DNA of 64,000 nt from Guyanagaster necrorhizus (Eukaryota; Basidiomycota; Agaricomycetes; Agaricales; Physalacriaceae): positions 2,429,465 to 2,493,464 of the forward strand of contig NW_025064881.1 of assembly GCF_019112545.1 (NCBI RefSeq). Reading direction: 5' to 3'. The position numbers and the translations under genes were made by a program. Within the stretch, counting starts at the first letter, position 1. Each line of letters opens with the position of its first letter. Shown here piece after piece: positions 9,769-19,987 of the stretch. A model generated the notes under the pieces. The model saw only the letters and a program-made list of their open reading frames with translations. It had not been told where the DNA came from and made no database searches.

Positions 9769-11510
9769 ATGTCAAGCCGCCGTCTCATTTTAATCGACCA
9801 TCCTTATCTTGTCTTCAATGCTCTAACTTTTGTCACGGCAGTACTGGCAACGTCTTCGCCGTCTCTTATTCCTGCTGTACTTCACCTATCTGCCCTTCTC
9901 GTCTATACCCCCTTGCTCGTGAATCGTCCCAGCGCAAACAAGCAGGCTGCTTTCTTGTGGATTAACTTGTCTTTCGCAAAATTTGTCATTTTCTTTGCAC
10001 CGGCCATTCATGCGCTTTCCTCACCCGCTCCTTCCCTGGCCCTCCTCTTCCTCGGGGGGTTAATTACCTCAGCCATAACTCTAGCTACCCTTTACATTCA
10101 CACCAAACTCAGATCACGGTTGCTATCAGCATGGTCCCAGATCATGTTATTTCCCGCATTATGGGCTGCTGTATGGTGGGGAGTATCTTCTGTCAGTCCG
10201 ATCGGACGTCTCACCTCATGGACACCAGTCGTTGACACCATGGGGTACAGTTGGATGTTAAAGTGGCTAGGGCCGGTAATGGATGATTGGATTACCGCAG
10301 CTTGGGCGGTCGTCATCTCTGAAATTGCTGGAGCGTGGCTTATGAGCTCAGAATCCCTCGAGGAAGAGGAGCCGTTACTTGGGAATCGCGGTCCGGGTTC
10401 AAAAAATGAAACAACAGCAGCAGCTTCTATGCCTTCGTGGCGTTGCATTCTGTATCTGTCCACTCTCCTAGCAGTTTCGACAATACCCTCGTTTATTGTC
10501 TCCGACATTGTACTCTTTGGATACCACTCCGTTCAGCGTGGGCTGTATCCTTCCCAAACGCCGTGATCGCCGGTTGAGATTTGAAGACTATTTGCAAGAA
10601 ACCAAGAAGCTTGATGGACAGGCTCAAGTTTTGTTGTGGCCTGAAGGTGCAGTCACCTTTCGGGACGAGTCTCAGCGAGCTGCGGCTTTAGCAGAAGTAC
10701 AGAAGACGATCCGGGGATCCCTTGTGGGGGTCTCCTTTGAAGAGTCTGTTAAGGACCCTTCCGATGCCACTGGCCGGAGCCTTTTGAGACGAAATGGCAT
10801 GGTTGTTGTCTCTAACAAGTCTTCCTCACCTCATTTGGAATACTACAAACGACACCTTGTCCCCGGTACGCTATTCCACCTCTCACTCATCATCAAGCTA
10901 ATATTCCCTAGTTGCCGAATCATTTTCTCTGGTACATTCTACTACACCCGCGACCATTTATACCATGGAAATGAAGAATCCGTCGGACGTGAAAAAGCCG
11001 GATTGGGCACCTCCTCCCAAGTTTACGAGGCCCGTTCCGATGACGGCTTCCATTTGCCTTGACTTTGCCATCCCCGGGACTTTGGCTGCGCTTGGCACTA
11101 GACCGGCTCTTATTCTAGCTCCTGCCAGAACATGGGAGCCCACAGTAGGTTTGGCCATGTGGGAACAAGCAAAACGCCGTGCGGCAGAACTGGACAGCAC
11201 GATTTTATGGTGCGACGGGGGTGATGGCGGAGTAAGTGGCGTATCGGGTAAGGGAATCACGGAAGTTACACAAGTTGGGGAAGGGTCCTGGGTGCGTAGC
11301 TACCCTTTTAACGAAGAACGCACGGTGTATGGTATTAGGGGAAATTCTATTGCCATGGTTTTCATCGGAATCATATTCGCAGGTGGGTTTGCCAGAGCTA
11401 TTCCCTGGCCGACCTTGGGAAACCTTCACATTGGCTGGGTGAAAGAGAAGTATGCTCGTTTCCGCGCGATGCTTGGACGGAACGAGACGCCGGATCTTGT
11501 GGACTTGTAA
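9769..11510 (+). CDS. apolipoprotein N-acyltransferase-like carbon-nitrogen hydrolase, membrane protein
   Basis: Exons 9769-10490, 10537-10865 and 10912-11510 give 549 residues. The N-terminal 235 residues contain about six hydrophobic helices (for example AAFLWINLSFAKFVIFFAP, LALLFLGGLITSAITLATL, LFPALWAAVWWGVSSV), then a nitrilase-fold domain, then a last hydrophobic helix (MVFIGIIFAGGF). This is the layout of bacterial Lnt, which N-acylates lipoproteins. All three nitrilase-superfamily catalytic residues can be aligned: Glu in LLWPEGAV, Lys in YYKRHLVP and Cys in ASICLDF. The first intron has a weak donor (GTTTAT) but gives the conserved join to VGCILP. The substrate in a fungus is unknown; bacterial lipoproteins are not expected, so acylation of some GPI-like or secreted protein, or amide hydrolysis, is open. 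Confidence 0.78.
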
Positions 11511-11641
11511 AATATGAGGAATTTGTCACCTATGTATCTCGCTTTCTGATTGCTTTCGTACTTGTATCGTCATTGATTCATTTCCTGTAAGTAATCTGAA
11601 AGAGTAAAGAACTAGCAAGTACGGTAGGAGTTCCTCATGTC

Positions 11642-13889
11642 ATGATCGACAGCAGCCACGCGGTGGCAGACGGCCAATTACGATTTTTTCAGTTATCGAC
11701 GAAGCCGCCTGTTCTGCACGAGTCCAAATTTCAAGAACAAGTCAAAAGGTAAGCTTTGCTTGGATTCTGTTCCTCTGAGTCCCTTTTGCTGGACTTGCCT
11801 GAGATACAACGGCGTCTCTCAATTCTGTACGGTCGAGATTTGCTAGACGCCCACGCGGCTCTTTGCGACTCTTACCTCATAACAGTCACATACAGCCTGC
11901 TGTTGGCATCAACGACGAGGAGGATGACGACGCATCCAGCGGTTTCTTCGTCGTGACTGCCGCCGACCTTCCCATCAGCCTCGACAGTCCTCAGCAACTG
12001 ACGCTTACCTGGAACAGCGACAAGCCCACCAATCTATCCCCGACACCTTGCAGCACTTCACCGCCTTCTGTCGTGAACGACGTTTCTGTACTCAACCGCT
12101 TCAGAAATCATTCACGAGTTTCCATCTTTCCACGACGGAGGCTGCGACTGCCCTTGCCAAAGAACAAGGGCAATCATACCTCGGATCCCATTCTCGACGA
12201 CTTTCCTGACCCTCCCACTCATATCCCTACTCCCACTGACGCGACCTCAGCAGTCAATTTCGCGCCACACAGCGTCTCTTACCTCGTCTCTGTCGACACA
12301 GAGACGTCCAAGAAACGCCGTATTTTCTCTACAGAAAGCCTCAAATCGCTCACCAAGCGAGTAAAGTGGAGACGTCGACAGGCCGACCTCTCTCCTTTGC
12401 ACGAGTTACCAATCTCTATCGAGAAGCCATTGCCACCCACCCCAACGGAAGAGTACACGACTGTACCTCCAGTTATCACTTACTGTGTGGTCGACCCCGT
12501 TGAGCTAACAGCTTCCCCATCACCGCATATTGGTCTTGACCTCTGTGCTCCTTCTGCACGGACATCCTTCCTCCCACCCTCACCTTCTTGGTTGAGCCGA
12601 AACCTTCCGGCACCATACAGAGTCCCAAGCTACGATTCGACTGTTCCAGAAGCTTCTACAGTCCCAGCGTCACCTCCACCACTGCCCATACCCCCTCGCC
12701 TTGCTGAACCTTCTCTTCAGGGAGATTCTCCCCCTCTCTCCCCGCTGGAAGTCACAAGCTGGCTCACTCACCTTGAAACCTTCAAGTTTTCGAAGAACAA
12801 CTCTGCGTCGTCCCTGATTCAGTATAGATCACTATCTCGGCGTTCATCTGTGAAATCTATTTCGACGCAGTCCTTCTTCACATACTCAGCTAGTGGAAAG
12901 GAAAACCAGGTGCACTCATCTAAGGTAAGCGTTGCCACCTCATGTTAATCATCATATGACTCATGCCACATTGCAGGACCATTCAAGTCTGCTACTTAAA
13001 CCCTCCGGATCACCACCTTCACTTCCCCACGAATCTCCGGCAAGTGCAAAACCAGGTTCTTCCCCTACCCTTTGCTCAGTCTCAATCCGTACACATATTC
13101 ATCCCCTGCTTTCGCCACAACCATCTCTCAAACACCCAGTTCTTTCGGAAGACCGTCAGATCTTTATTCCGACAGCTCATCCTGATACTGATATCAACGA
13201 TCCCTCTGATTTCTTAACCACTGCTTTTGAAAGCGTCTTTTCCGAAGCCAGAGGACACCTTTTGAATATGGATCTTTACGGAAAGACTGGAGAAGTTATT
13301 GATTTTGGTGGCGAGGTGGATTATTCTGGAGCCGCGTGGTTCCAAGACGTCCCACAAAGACCTACACCGGTGCGTCGATTACCCCTTGTATCTCTGATAA
13401 CTTTTGTGTTGATTTCCTTGCCTGATAAGGCGCCACAAAGCGTTGGGACGCCGTATGTGCCTGATCCAGACGTCATAACTCAGAACGAGGCCTTTGAATA
13501 CGCACTCACTGCGGCACCTAATGTATTGTATGCCAGATACAAGCAATACGGACAGGCAAGTAGTAAATGTCTACCTTTCACCTTTTATTTATATGTTTCT
13601 ACAGCTGGGCGTCTTGGCGTGGTGTTCCGAATTTGGTGAACTCATCGACAATCTCAAGGAGATGGGATTCGCCGGCAACATGTTCGTCAGTACCCGATCT
13701 CAAGCACTGAAGACGTGCGACGAGATACTCAGGCTGAGGCTTACGGATGTGAAGATGCAGATCATCGTTATGTATCTTTCTTCGCAAGTTTCACGCCTCA
13801 GACGCTTTTTGGATGGAGACCGTGTATGGGATGATTATCCTGAACTGACATTCCCACTGGAGCCGATGAAGCATCAGGCAACATCGTAG
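11642..13889 (+). CDS. unknown disordered protein with a conserved C-terminal domain
   Basis: I do not recognise this gene. The main exons run from about 11885 to 12924 and from 12975 on, with further introns near 13371-13429 and 13556-13604, ending at TAG 13887-13889. The first 500 residues are Ser/Pro/Thr-rich and basic in places (RFRNHSRVSIFPRRRLRLP, SKKRRIFSTESLKSLTKRVK), typical of phosphorylated disordered regions. The C-terminal 130 residues look folded: FEYALTAAPNVLYARYKQYG then LGVLAWCSEFGELIDNLKEMG and STRSQALKTCDEILRL. The last intron has a GC donor (GCAAGT). The 5' end is uncertain; an ATG at 11642 with a donor at 11749 is the best candidate. Confidence 0.55.
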
Positions 13890-14163
13890 TCTCTACCTTT
13901 TCCCCTTCTTTTTCCTGTTGTTTCGTTTTCTTACCTGCATTTCATTGCCATCTTTCTATCTCCTGTCATAGCATGCACGTACTATTTTGCAATCCAACGA
14001 TTACATCCAAAGCATGATGAACGTGATCAAACGATAGCAATGAAGAGTAAAGTAGTATACAAAAGAAAAATCTAGTCCTTGAGTAATAAAAGTGTGGCGT
14101 AAACACCGTTAATGCATATCAGCAGCACCGTGCCTATAACATGCATATGATCATCAGCAATAA
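13890..14163. other. intergenic, convergent 3' ends
   Basis: About 270 bp between two convergent genes. AT-rich with no open frame of interest; it holds AATAAA-like polyadenylation signals only. Confidence 0.4.
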
Positions 14164-15471
14164 TCAGGAAACACTTCCATTGGTGACATGAGGATTGAAA
14201 GACGGAGCATCAATCTCAGGGACGCCCCTATAATCTCGAGCGGGTGTCGAGGGTCTGCAGAAGGCCATCGCAGGGATTCTACGGTCCACCGTTTGTTCAT
14301 ATGGCATTATAGAATACGTATGGTCCCCGGATCGAGGATTCAACGACCAATATTCTCCCGAAGCCATGGACGAATGCGAAACGAGGAACGTCGGTGGGTC
14401 ATTAGGATCCTAGTATCTAAGTTGGGTTCGATTCCTCAACATGTGTCAAAGCTTAAACTCACACAGAGCTTCTGACCCGTCCTTGACGGTGCAATGACTA
14501 TGGGTTCCGGGTATTGCGGCCGACCTGGTTGTTTCTGCCTTCGCCTTCGCCTGAGTACAAAGAAAGCAATCCCTATCACAACGATCCCTACTCCGAGAAC
14601 GCCGCCGACAACACCCCCAGCGATAGCGCCTGTGTCGCCTTTCCATGGACCAGAAGATCCAGACAAAGGCGCGTTAGTTGTTTCAGGTCCAGAAGCTACA
14701 GTTGAGGTACGGTCAACTGATGAAGGCGAAGGTGTTACGGTCGCGGTGGTTTCCGCGCCAGTATCGGTTTCAGCAGCTGCTACATTAACAGTACCGTTCA
14801 ACTATGCAGATTCCGTCACTTGCAGTAATACACACAGGAATAAAATGCTCACAAGCAGATCGAGATAAGCCCAATGTGGTACAGCAGTACCACTCGGAAT
14901 CTCGTGAGGAAATCTACAGAACATGAGCAAACACCCAACGCTTAAAATGTGGTATTCAACCCACATACACAGTATACGTTGTCGTACAATTGATACTATA
15001 GGTCGACCATCTAGATAACCGTTAATTTCCTCGGCTTCACAAACTGAACGTGCTAGACGTACATAGTGATGCCACCACCCTGGCATTGCGCGCACACGTA
15101 CAAAAGCGAGTAATACACTGTGTTGCACCTGCATTCCATGCGACTGGCGTCCCCAGATGGACCTCGATATACTGAACCAGACGGCAATGCTGGGATATAA
15201 AATGCTACAAGATAGATCTAGGTCAGATATTCGTGCGTACCATCCGAGTAACGATAGACGTACAGCTGTCGCACACTCCCCCCAAGTCCGCGGCAATTTG
15301 GCAGGGAGACTGTGGTAGAGAACTGAAAGCCTGCAGCAAGGGTCAAGTAACGGCGCTACAGCTCTTCTGGTGACAGGTACGCACCCAGTCATATGCTGTA
15401 TTCGAGCACGTAGCATCACTAGCCAGTGCTTTCAGGAAGGGTAAAGATGCGAAGATGGCTGGGCAGAACAT
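14164..15471 (-). CDS. secreted-type Cys-rich single-pass membrane protein (basidiomycete family)
   Basis: Seven exons join in phase (15471-15385, 15330-15264, 15204-15063, 15010-14969, 14913-14853, 14801-14463, 14409-14164) to give 327 residues. A signal peptide (FCPAIFASLPFLKALAS) is followed by a Cys-rich ectodomain with the pattern CSNTAYDW, SSLPQSPCQIAADLGGVC, CRCNTVYYSLLYVCAQCQGG, WSTYSINCTTTYTVFP and IPSGTAVPHWAYLDL. A Ser/Thr-rich stalk, one membrane helix (GVLGVGIVVIGIAFFVL) with a following run of six basic residues, and a cytosolic tail of about 100 residues come next. This arrangement recurs in many mushroom-forming fungi, where the function is unknown; a cell-surface sensor role is only a guess. 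An in-frame ATG seven codons upstream (15492-15490) is possible. Confidence 0.78.
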
Positions 15472-15520
15472 TTCCCGCCGGTGGTTCAGCATCGATGCTG
15501 AGTGTTCGTGCCGAAATAAT

Positions 15521-15544
15521 CACCACCACCACCACCACCACCAC
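15521..15544. repeat. (CAC)8 microsatellite
   Basis: Eight perfect CAC units upstream of the membrane-protein gene. It would code a His run on the plus strand, but the surrounding frame has no gene character. Confidence 0.9.
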
Positions 15545-16164
15545 TGGCTCCGTGTACACCATGCAGTGAAACGAAACCTCGAAGTAGCCGAATCCCTAGA
15601 TGAAAGGTATAGCCCCCGAGAAGTTTCCTCCTTGTGGCTGCTAGAATTGTGATAGGAACACCAGACTTCGCAGGAAAGAACTACGCCTAGCTTCCCTGAG
15701 ATACATGGAGTAGATGTCGGTACATATTTAACCAGTGCAGGACCCTGAAGATTCAAGATGCAGAGTCCAATGGCCAACGAGATTAAAGCTCCATTTGGTG
15801 TCGAACATGTGCAAGCGCCGCCATTGTTTCTCCAGTCACCAGACGGATACTCGTCTTGGGCAACGATGATGTCGAAAAGGAGGTGCTTTCACGGACGTAC
15901 TCTCCACCATTTTCTCCACAAGTCTAGAAAATGCAAGCTGTGGTGCAAAATATATATGGTAAGTGCTAGCAATCCAAACAAATAGTCAAACATTTCATGA
16001 TGTACGATTATTGAAAATGAGTACGAGGATCCCGAAATGCAGTTAATAAGCGACGTGATACAAGCTTGTCCGAATGATATATAAAAATGAAGTAGAAATA
16101 TAAAGGCCTTGGCCCTAACAATGTGAAAGCAAGGAAAACTTATCTACGAAGGATGGGTATTATA
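15545..16164. other. 620 bp without a recognised gene
   Basis: Lies between the start of the Cys-rich membrane gene and the stop of the large disordered gene, both on the minus strand. Only short frames in both directions, no tRNA and no repeat were seen. It probably holds the membrane gene's promoter and the other gene's terminator. Confidence 0.4.
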
Positions 16165-19100
16165 TCAGTGCGCGGTGGTCACCCCAGCAAATTTAGTCCA
16201 ATATTCAGAGGCGACCGTAGAGTCCAGAAGTGCGTCTAAAGGAACTGGCTGGTAAGGCGATTCTCGCGGAGGCTCTGGAAGAGGATTAGGTCGTGATGGC
16301 GGTAAGAAATCATTATAGGGACTGTGTTTGAATGAAGGTGGCGTATTAACGTGATGAAGATTCTGGGGGAGAGATTGTGTTTGTGACCCCGACGAGTACA
16401 CAATGGCGGGACTACTAGTAGGCATGGAATGGTATATGTGCGAATGGGGGGGTTGGTGGTTCTGGAAGGCATTCTGCACGGTATACGAAGTGTGACTTGA
16501 TCCATGAGCACTTCTGGCACTTGCGTCGTTCCCATTCGGGGTAGGGGCAGGAACGGGGGCGGAAGATGAGGCCTCACGCTCGAGGCCGTACATGCTTCGT
16601 GCCTTGAAAAGGCGCTCCATCTCCCATGCCTCTTTGCCCTTCATAGCGTTCAGGTCCGCAGTAGGAGGTACTTCAGAAGTAGGTCGTGCTGAATTTGATT
16701 GGTTACGCTCCAGTTTACGAGGGACAGCAGCACCTGGAGTTGGTGGGGGAGGGGCAGGTTGAGGTTTATTGACGTTCAGAGCGGTTTCCGATGACTTCCG
16801 TCCTCGACTCTCTCTTCGCTTGTGAGGCTCGGCCTCCTTCTCCTTCTTAAAGTCAGGAATAGGGGCACGACGATTTCGGTCCAAACTGCTGGCCCTAGGC
16901 AAAGCGCTGGAGGTGGAGGCTCGGGGTACGTCAGCAGAACGTCGACTCGATTTCTGGCCATGCTTCCGATGTTCTCGGTCGGAATCAGACTTGTCCTTCT
17001 CCTTGCTATTCTCGCGATCCCGCGACTTAGACTTAGACCGGTAAGTCTCCTTCCCTTTCCCTTTCACGTCCTCCACCACCTCCCATTGCTGGCCGGCCGC
17101 CCGAATCGTTTCGCTAGAAGCATAGACCTTTCCGGATGTGCTACGGACGAGTTTAAATGTTTCTGTCTGCTTGCTAGTCACGGAGTTGACACTGGGCGAT
17201 GATTCTCGATGTTTGGCTTCCGCAGAGGGTTTCGGGGGCAATGGGGGGGCGACGCTACTTGGAGCAGGAGAAGCCATCTGTAAATGAGAATTGATATGTG
17301 GTGTCGGAGGATTGACTAAAATAGATGACGCGGACATGGGAGAATTATCGAAATCATGGGGATAAGTAGAAATCATTGCAGATAGATATGCATGTTCGTG
17401 TGTGGGATCCGATGCAGGGAATGGAACTGGTGGTGCAGATGTAGACTTGGGTAAAACCGAAGTTACATTGCTCTTTTCTGGTGACCGTGACATCTTCCTG
17501 GTGTCTGCACTAGGCGCTCCAGAGGCTGTTGGCTGAGTTGCGGGAAAGCCATTGGCTTTAGGCTTTGTGTCATCCAATCGTCTCTTACCATGGCTCATGA
17601 GTGCAGCCGGGACCGACACCTCCGGGGTACTAGTAAAAGGACGTTTTACATCAGCAGACGACCGTCTGGCGCGGCTGCTTGAAGCTACGGATATAGGAGT
17701 GGGTGTTTGAAGCTTCTCAGATGGCTTGTCAAACGACCGTACCTCTGGTTGCATACTTTCTGAAAACACTTGCATCGACGACGCCGGTACCGGGGATGAT
17801 GAACCCTGAACCGGAGACAACGAAGAGCCTGGTATGGTGAGGGACGAAGAACCATGCAAAAGGGATAAAGTAGCCTGTGCAGTAGGCACCTGCGCCAGCT
17901 GTGAAGGAGGGTCAGAGTAAGAAGGGTCACGCCTTTCTGGCGGTAGGGGAATAGTCCGTTGATGGGGTGTGGTGCTACCAGAACTCGGTGTATCAGGGTT
18001 AGCCACGGTTAGTTTACCCATTGTCGAGTAAGGCGGGTCTACGGAATCTAAGGACTCGCGATCTTCTCTTGGTTGCTCCTTTGGAACATCTACCGAGGGA
18101 GAAGGAGTTACTGATTCTGCGGAAGGAGGAGGCACTCGTTTGGTGACTTTCTCTGGCGAAGGCTGACGCGCTACCACCATCGATGACCGCTTCTCAATCT
18201 TCTCTTCTGCCTTAACATGATGCCAACTGGTATCCGAGACATTCGCCGTTGCCGGTCTTTTCAGAATGGAAAATCTCTTAACTAGACGACCCAACGTACT
18301 CCCACGTCGATCCTTCTTTGACGTCAAAGAAGCTGGCTTGAAGGCCGAAGGAGGTACTGCGGGAACGGTAGATATCCGCTTCGGAGTAGGAGGTGGATAA
18401 ACTATAGACGAGCGAGCAGATGGCGGCTCGTCGAGTGGCGTTGACGGCAGGGATATTGCATTACGGTCATTCTTAGAATCTGAATGTCCGAAAAAACCGC
18501 CAAAGGTGGGTGTCCTGCGCTTGCTGAGCTTGCGAGGTAACTTAGCCCCACCAGCGTCTGGTGGCTGAAGATGCACTGCGGATGTTGATTGAGAAAGCGG
18601 CGATGGCGTCACAGTGCGCCGCCGGTTATCCCGGTTTGTCAGGCTTGTGTGTCGGGCGCGGCCCTTTTTACAGCGGTGAGAACAGATAGGAGAACGATTA
18701 ACGTTGCACTCACCTCCTGTGCCTCAACAGAGGAACCATTATTGAGGCCCACATCATATGGCGACTCATGGTGCCAATTGGTCCCCCACGGGTCTGTAAC
18801 GTCAAGCAGATCAACGGTGTCGTGCGCCGTCTGGGATGTTTTTCGCGACCTAGGCTTGCTACCGATGTCGCCAACGCGAACCTGTGACGAACTAGGTGTC
18901 GGAAGGGGCGAATTTGAGGGCGTGCGGCTGGGGCCAGGCATACGCATAGATTCTTCAGACTGCTCTGGCACGGAAGAGGTAGCCATGGGCGGAAATGAGG
19001 GCGAGAAAATGGACGGTGGGCGCGAAGCCGACTTTTGAGACGGCGGGATGAGATGGTGGTTGTAGTAGCGTCGTGGTCCGACTGGATTGTGGATATTGAA

Positions 19101-19597
19101 GCGCATCTTGTACAGAGCAACAGAATTAGAGGCCAGGTCGTCCTTCAAGTACCAGGCAGGGAGGTCCTTTAGGGGATCTGGGACGATAGAACGAGTACTA
19201 GCAAGTGATGTTAGGTTGTCAGGTTGCTCCCTTTGCTCTAGGTTTTCCATCTCCCTTTCGTCTTCATTCCTGCGGGAAGTTTCTTTTTCGGTGACGGAAG
19301 GATGAGAGGGCTGCGGTTGTCGTGGTTGGGAAGAGGGTTGTGTTGATCGCTTAACCGACTTGCGGGACCAAATGGAAGTGCCGGATCTGGTATTGCGCTT
19401 CGACGTCCTGCGCTCCACTTCCTTTCTCTCCATATCCTGGTAAAAAGCCTTCAGAGCATCAGGCGATGACGGTTCGGTGCTGCCTCGAGACTGCTGGCGA
19501 CGACAGAGATGACATTTCAGCGACACATAAGCAGATGTGAAATACGCCAAAAAAGTACCTCTTCATATGGCTGGGCGGCAGCGCCGTAGAACGCCAT
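16165..19597 (-). CDS. large disordered basidiomycete protein of unknown function, 1,105 aa
   Basis: Three exons join in phase: 19597-19559, 19493-18714 and 18663-16165. Introns are 65 and 50 nt. The N-terminal third has the one stretch that looks folded and conserved: LKDLPAWYLKDDLAS then ALYKMRFNIHNPVGPRRYYN and HHLIPPS. The remaining 850 residues are Ser/Pro/Lys-rich with polyproline runs, a highly charged Lys/Arg/Asp/Glu/Ser block in the middle (SKSKSRDRENSKEKDK) and many S/T-P sites. The C-terminus has a short aliphatic motif (VPLDALLDSTVASEYWTKFAG). I find no known catalytic domain. It could be a scaffold or a cell-cortex protein, but this is only a guess. The start MAFYGAAAQPYEE is the first ATG in the first exon. 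Confidence 0.75.
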
Positions 19598-19987
19598 GGT
19601 TTCCAGAGGACCCTGTCGCTAAGGGCCACGTCGAGGGAACGACCAGAATATGGAGAAGGATACAGAGGTAACACTAGAACGGGCTGTGAATGTGTCGCAG
19701 GCCCAATTGCAAGGGCTACCAACACGTGCCCAATCGCTGCGCAAAATCTAGTGGCGCATATAGCCAGCTAAGGTCAGCTAAGGCCATACTATTGCCAGAC
19801 AATATCTTGTCCCAACTTTTTTTCCTTCTTGGATGGCTCTGCTGACCTGTTATTGGCCCATCTCTCTCTATTCTGTTCGCTTGTCGTCTTTCTTCAAAAT
19901 ACAATTTTTTTGGAACTTGACTTATCGCGATTTTGGAAAAGAAATTACAAAGAAAGCGTGATCAATTTTCGTCTTTTATTTTCACCA
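19598..19987. promoter_or_regulatory. divergent promoter region, disordered-protein gene / ADE5,7
   Basis: 390 bp separate the two divergent start codons. A pyrimidine-rich run lies just upstream of the ADE5,7 start. No TGACTC-type site was seen. Confidence 0.45.

Noticed and set aside
14425..14435. GGTTCGATTCC, similar to a tRNA T-loop
   Set aside because: It lies in an intron of the membrane-protein gene and no acceptor or anticodon stems can be formed around it.
15455..15652. plus-strand frame with a poly-His run
   Set aside because: The His run is only the CAC microsatellite; no other gene character.
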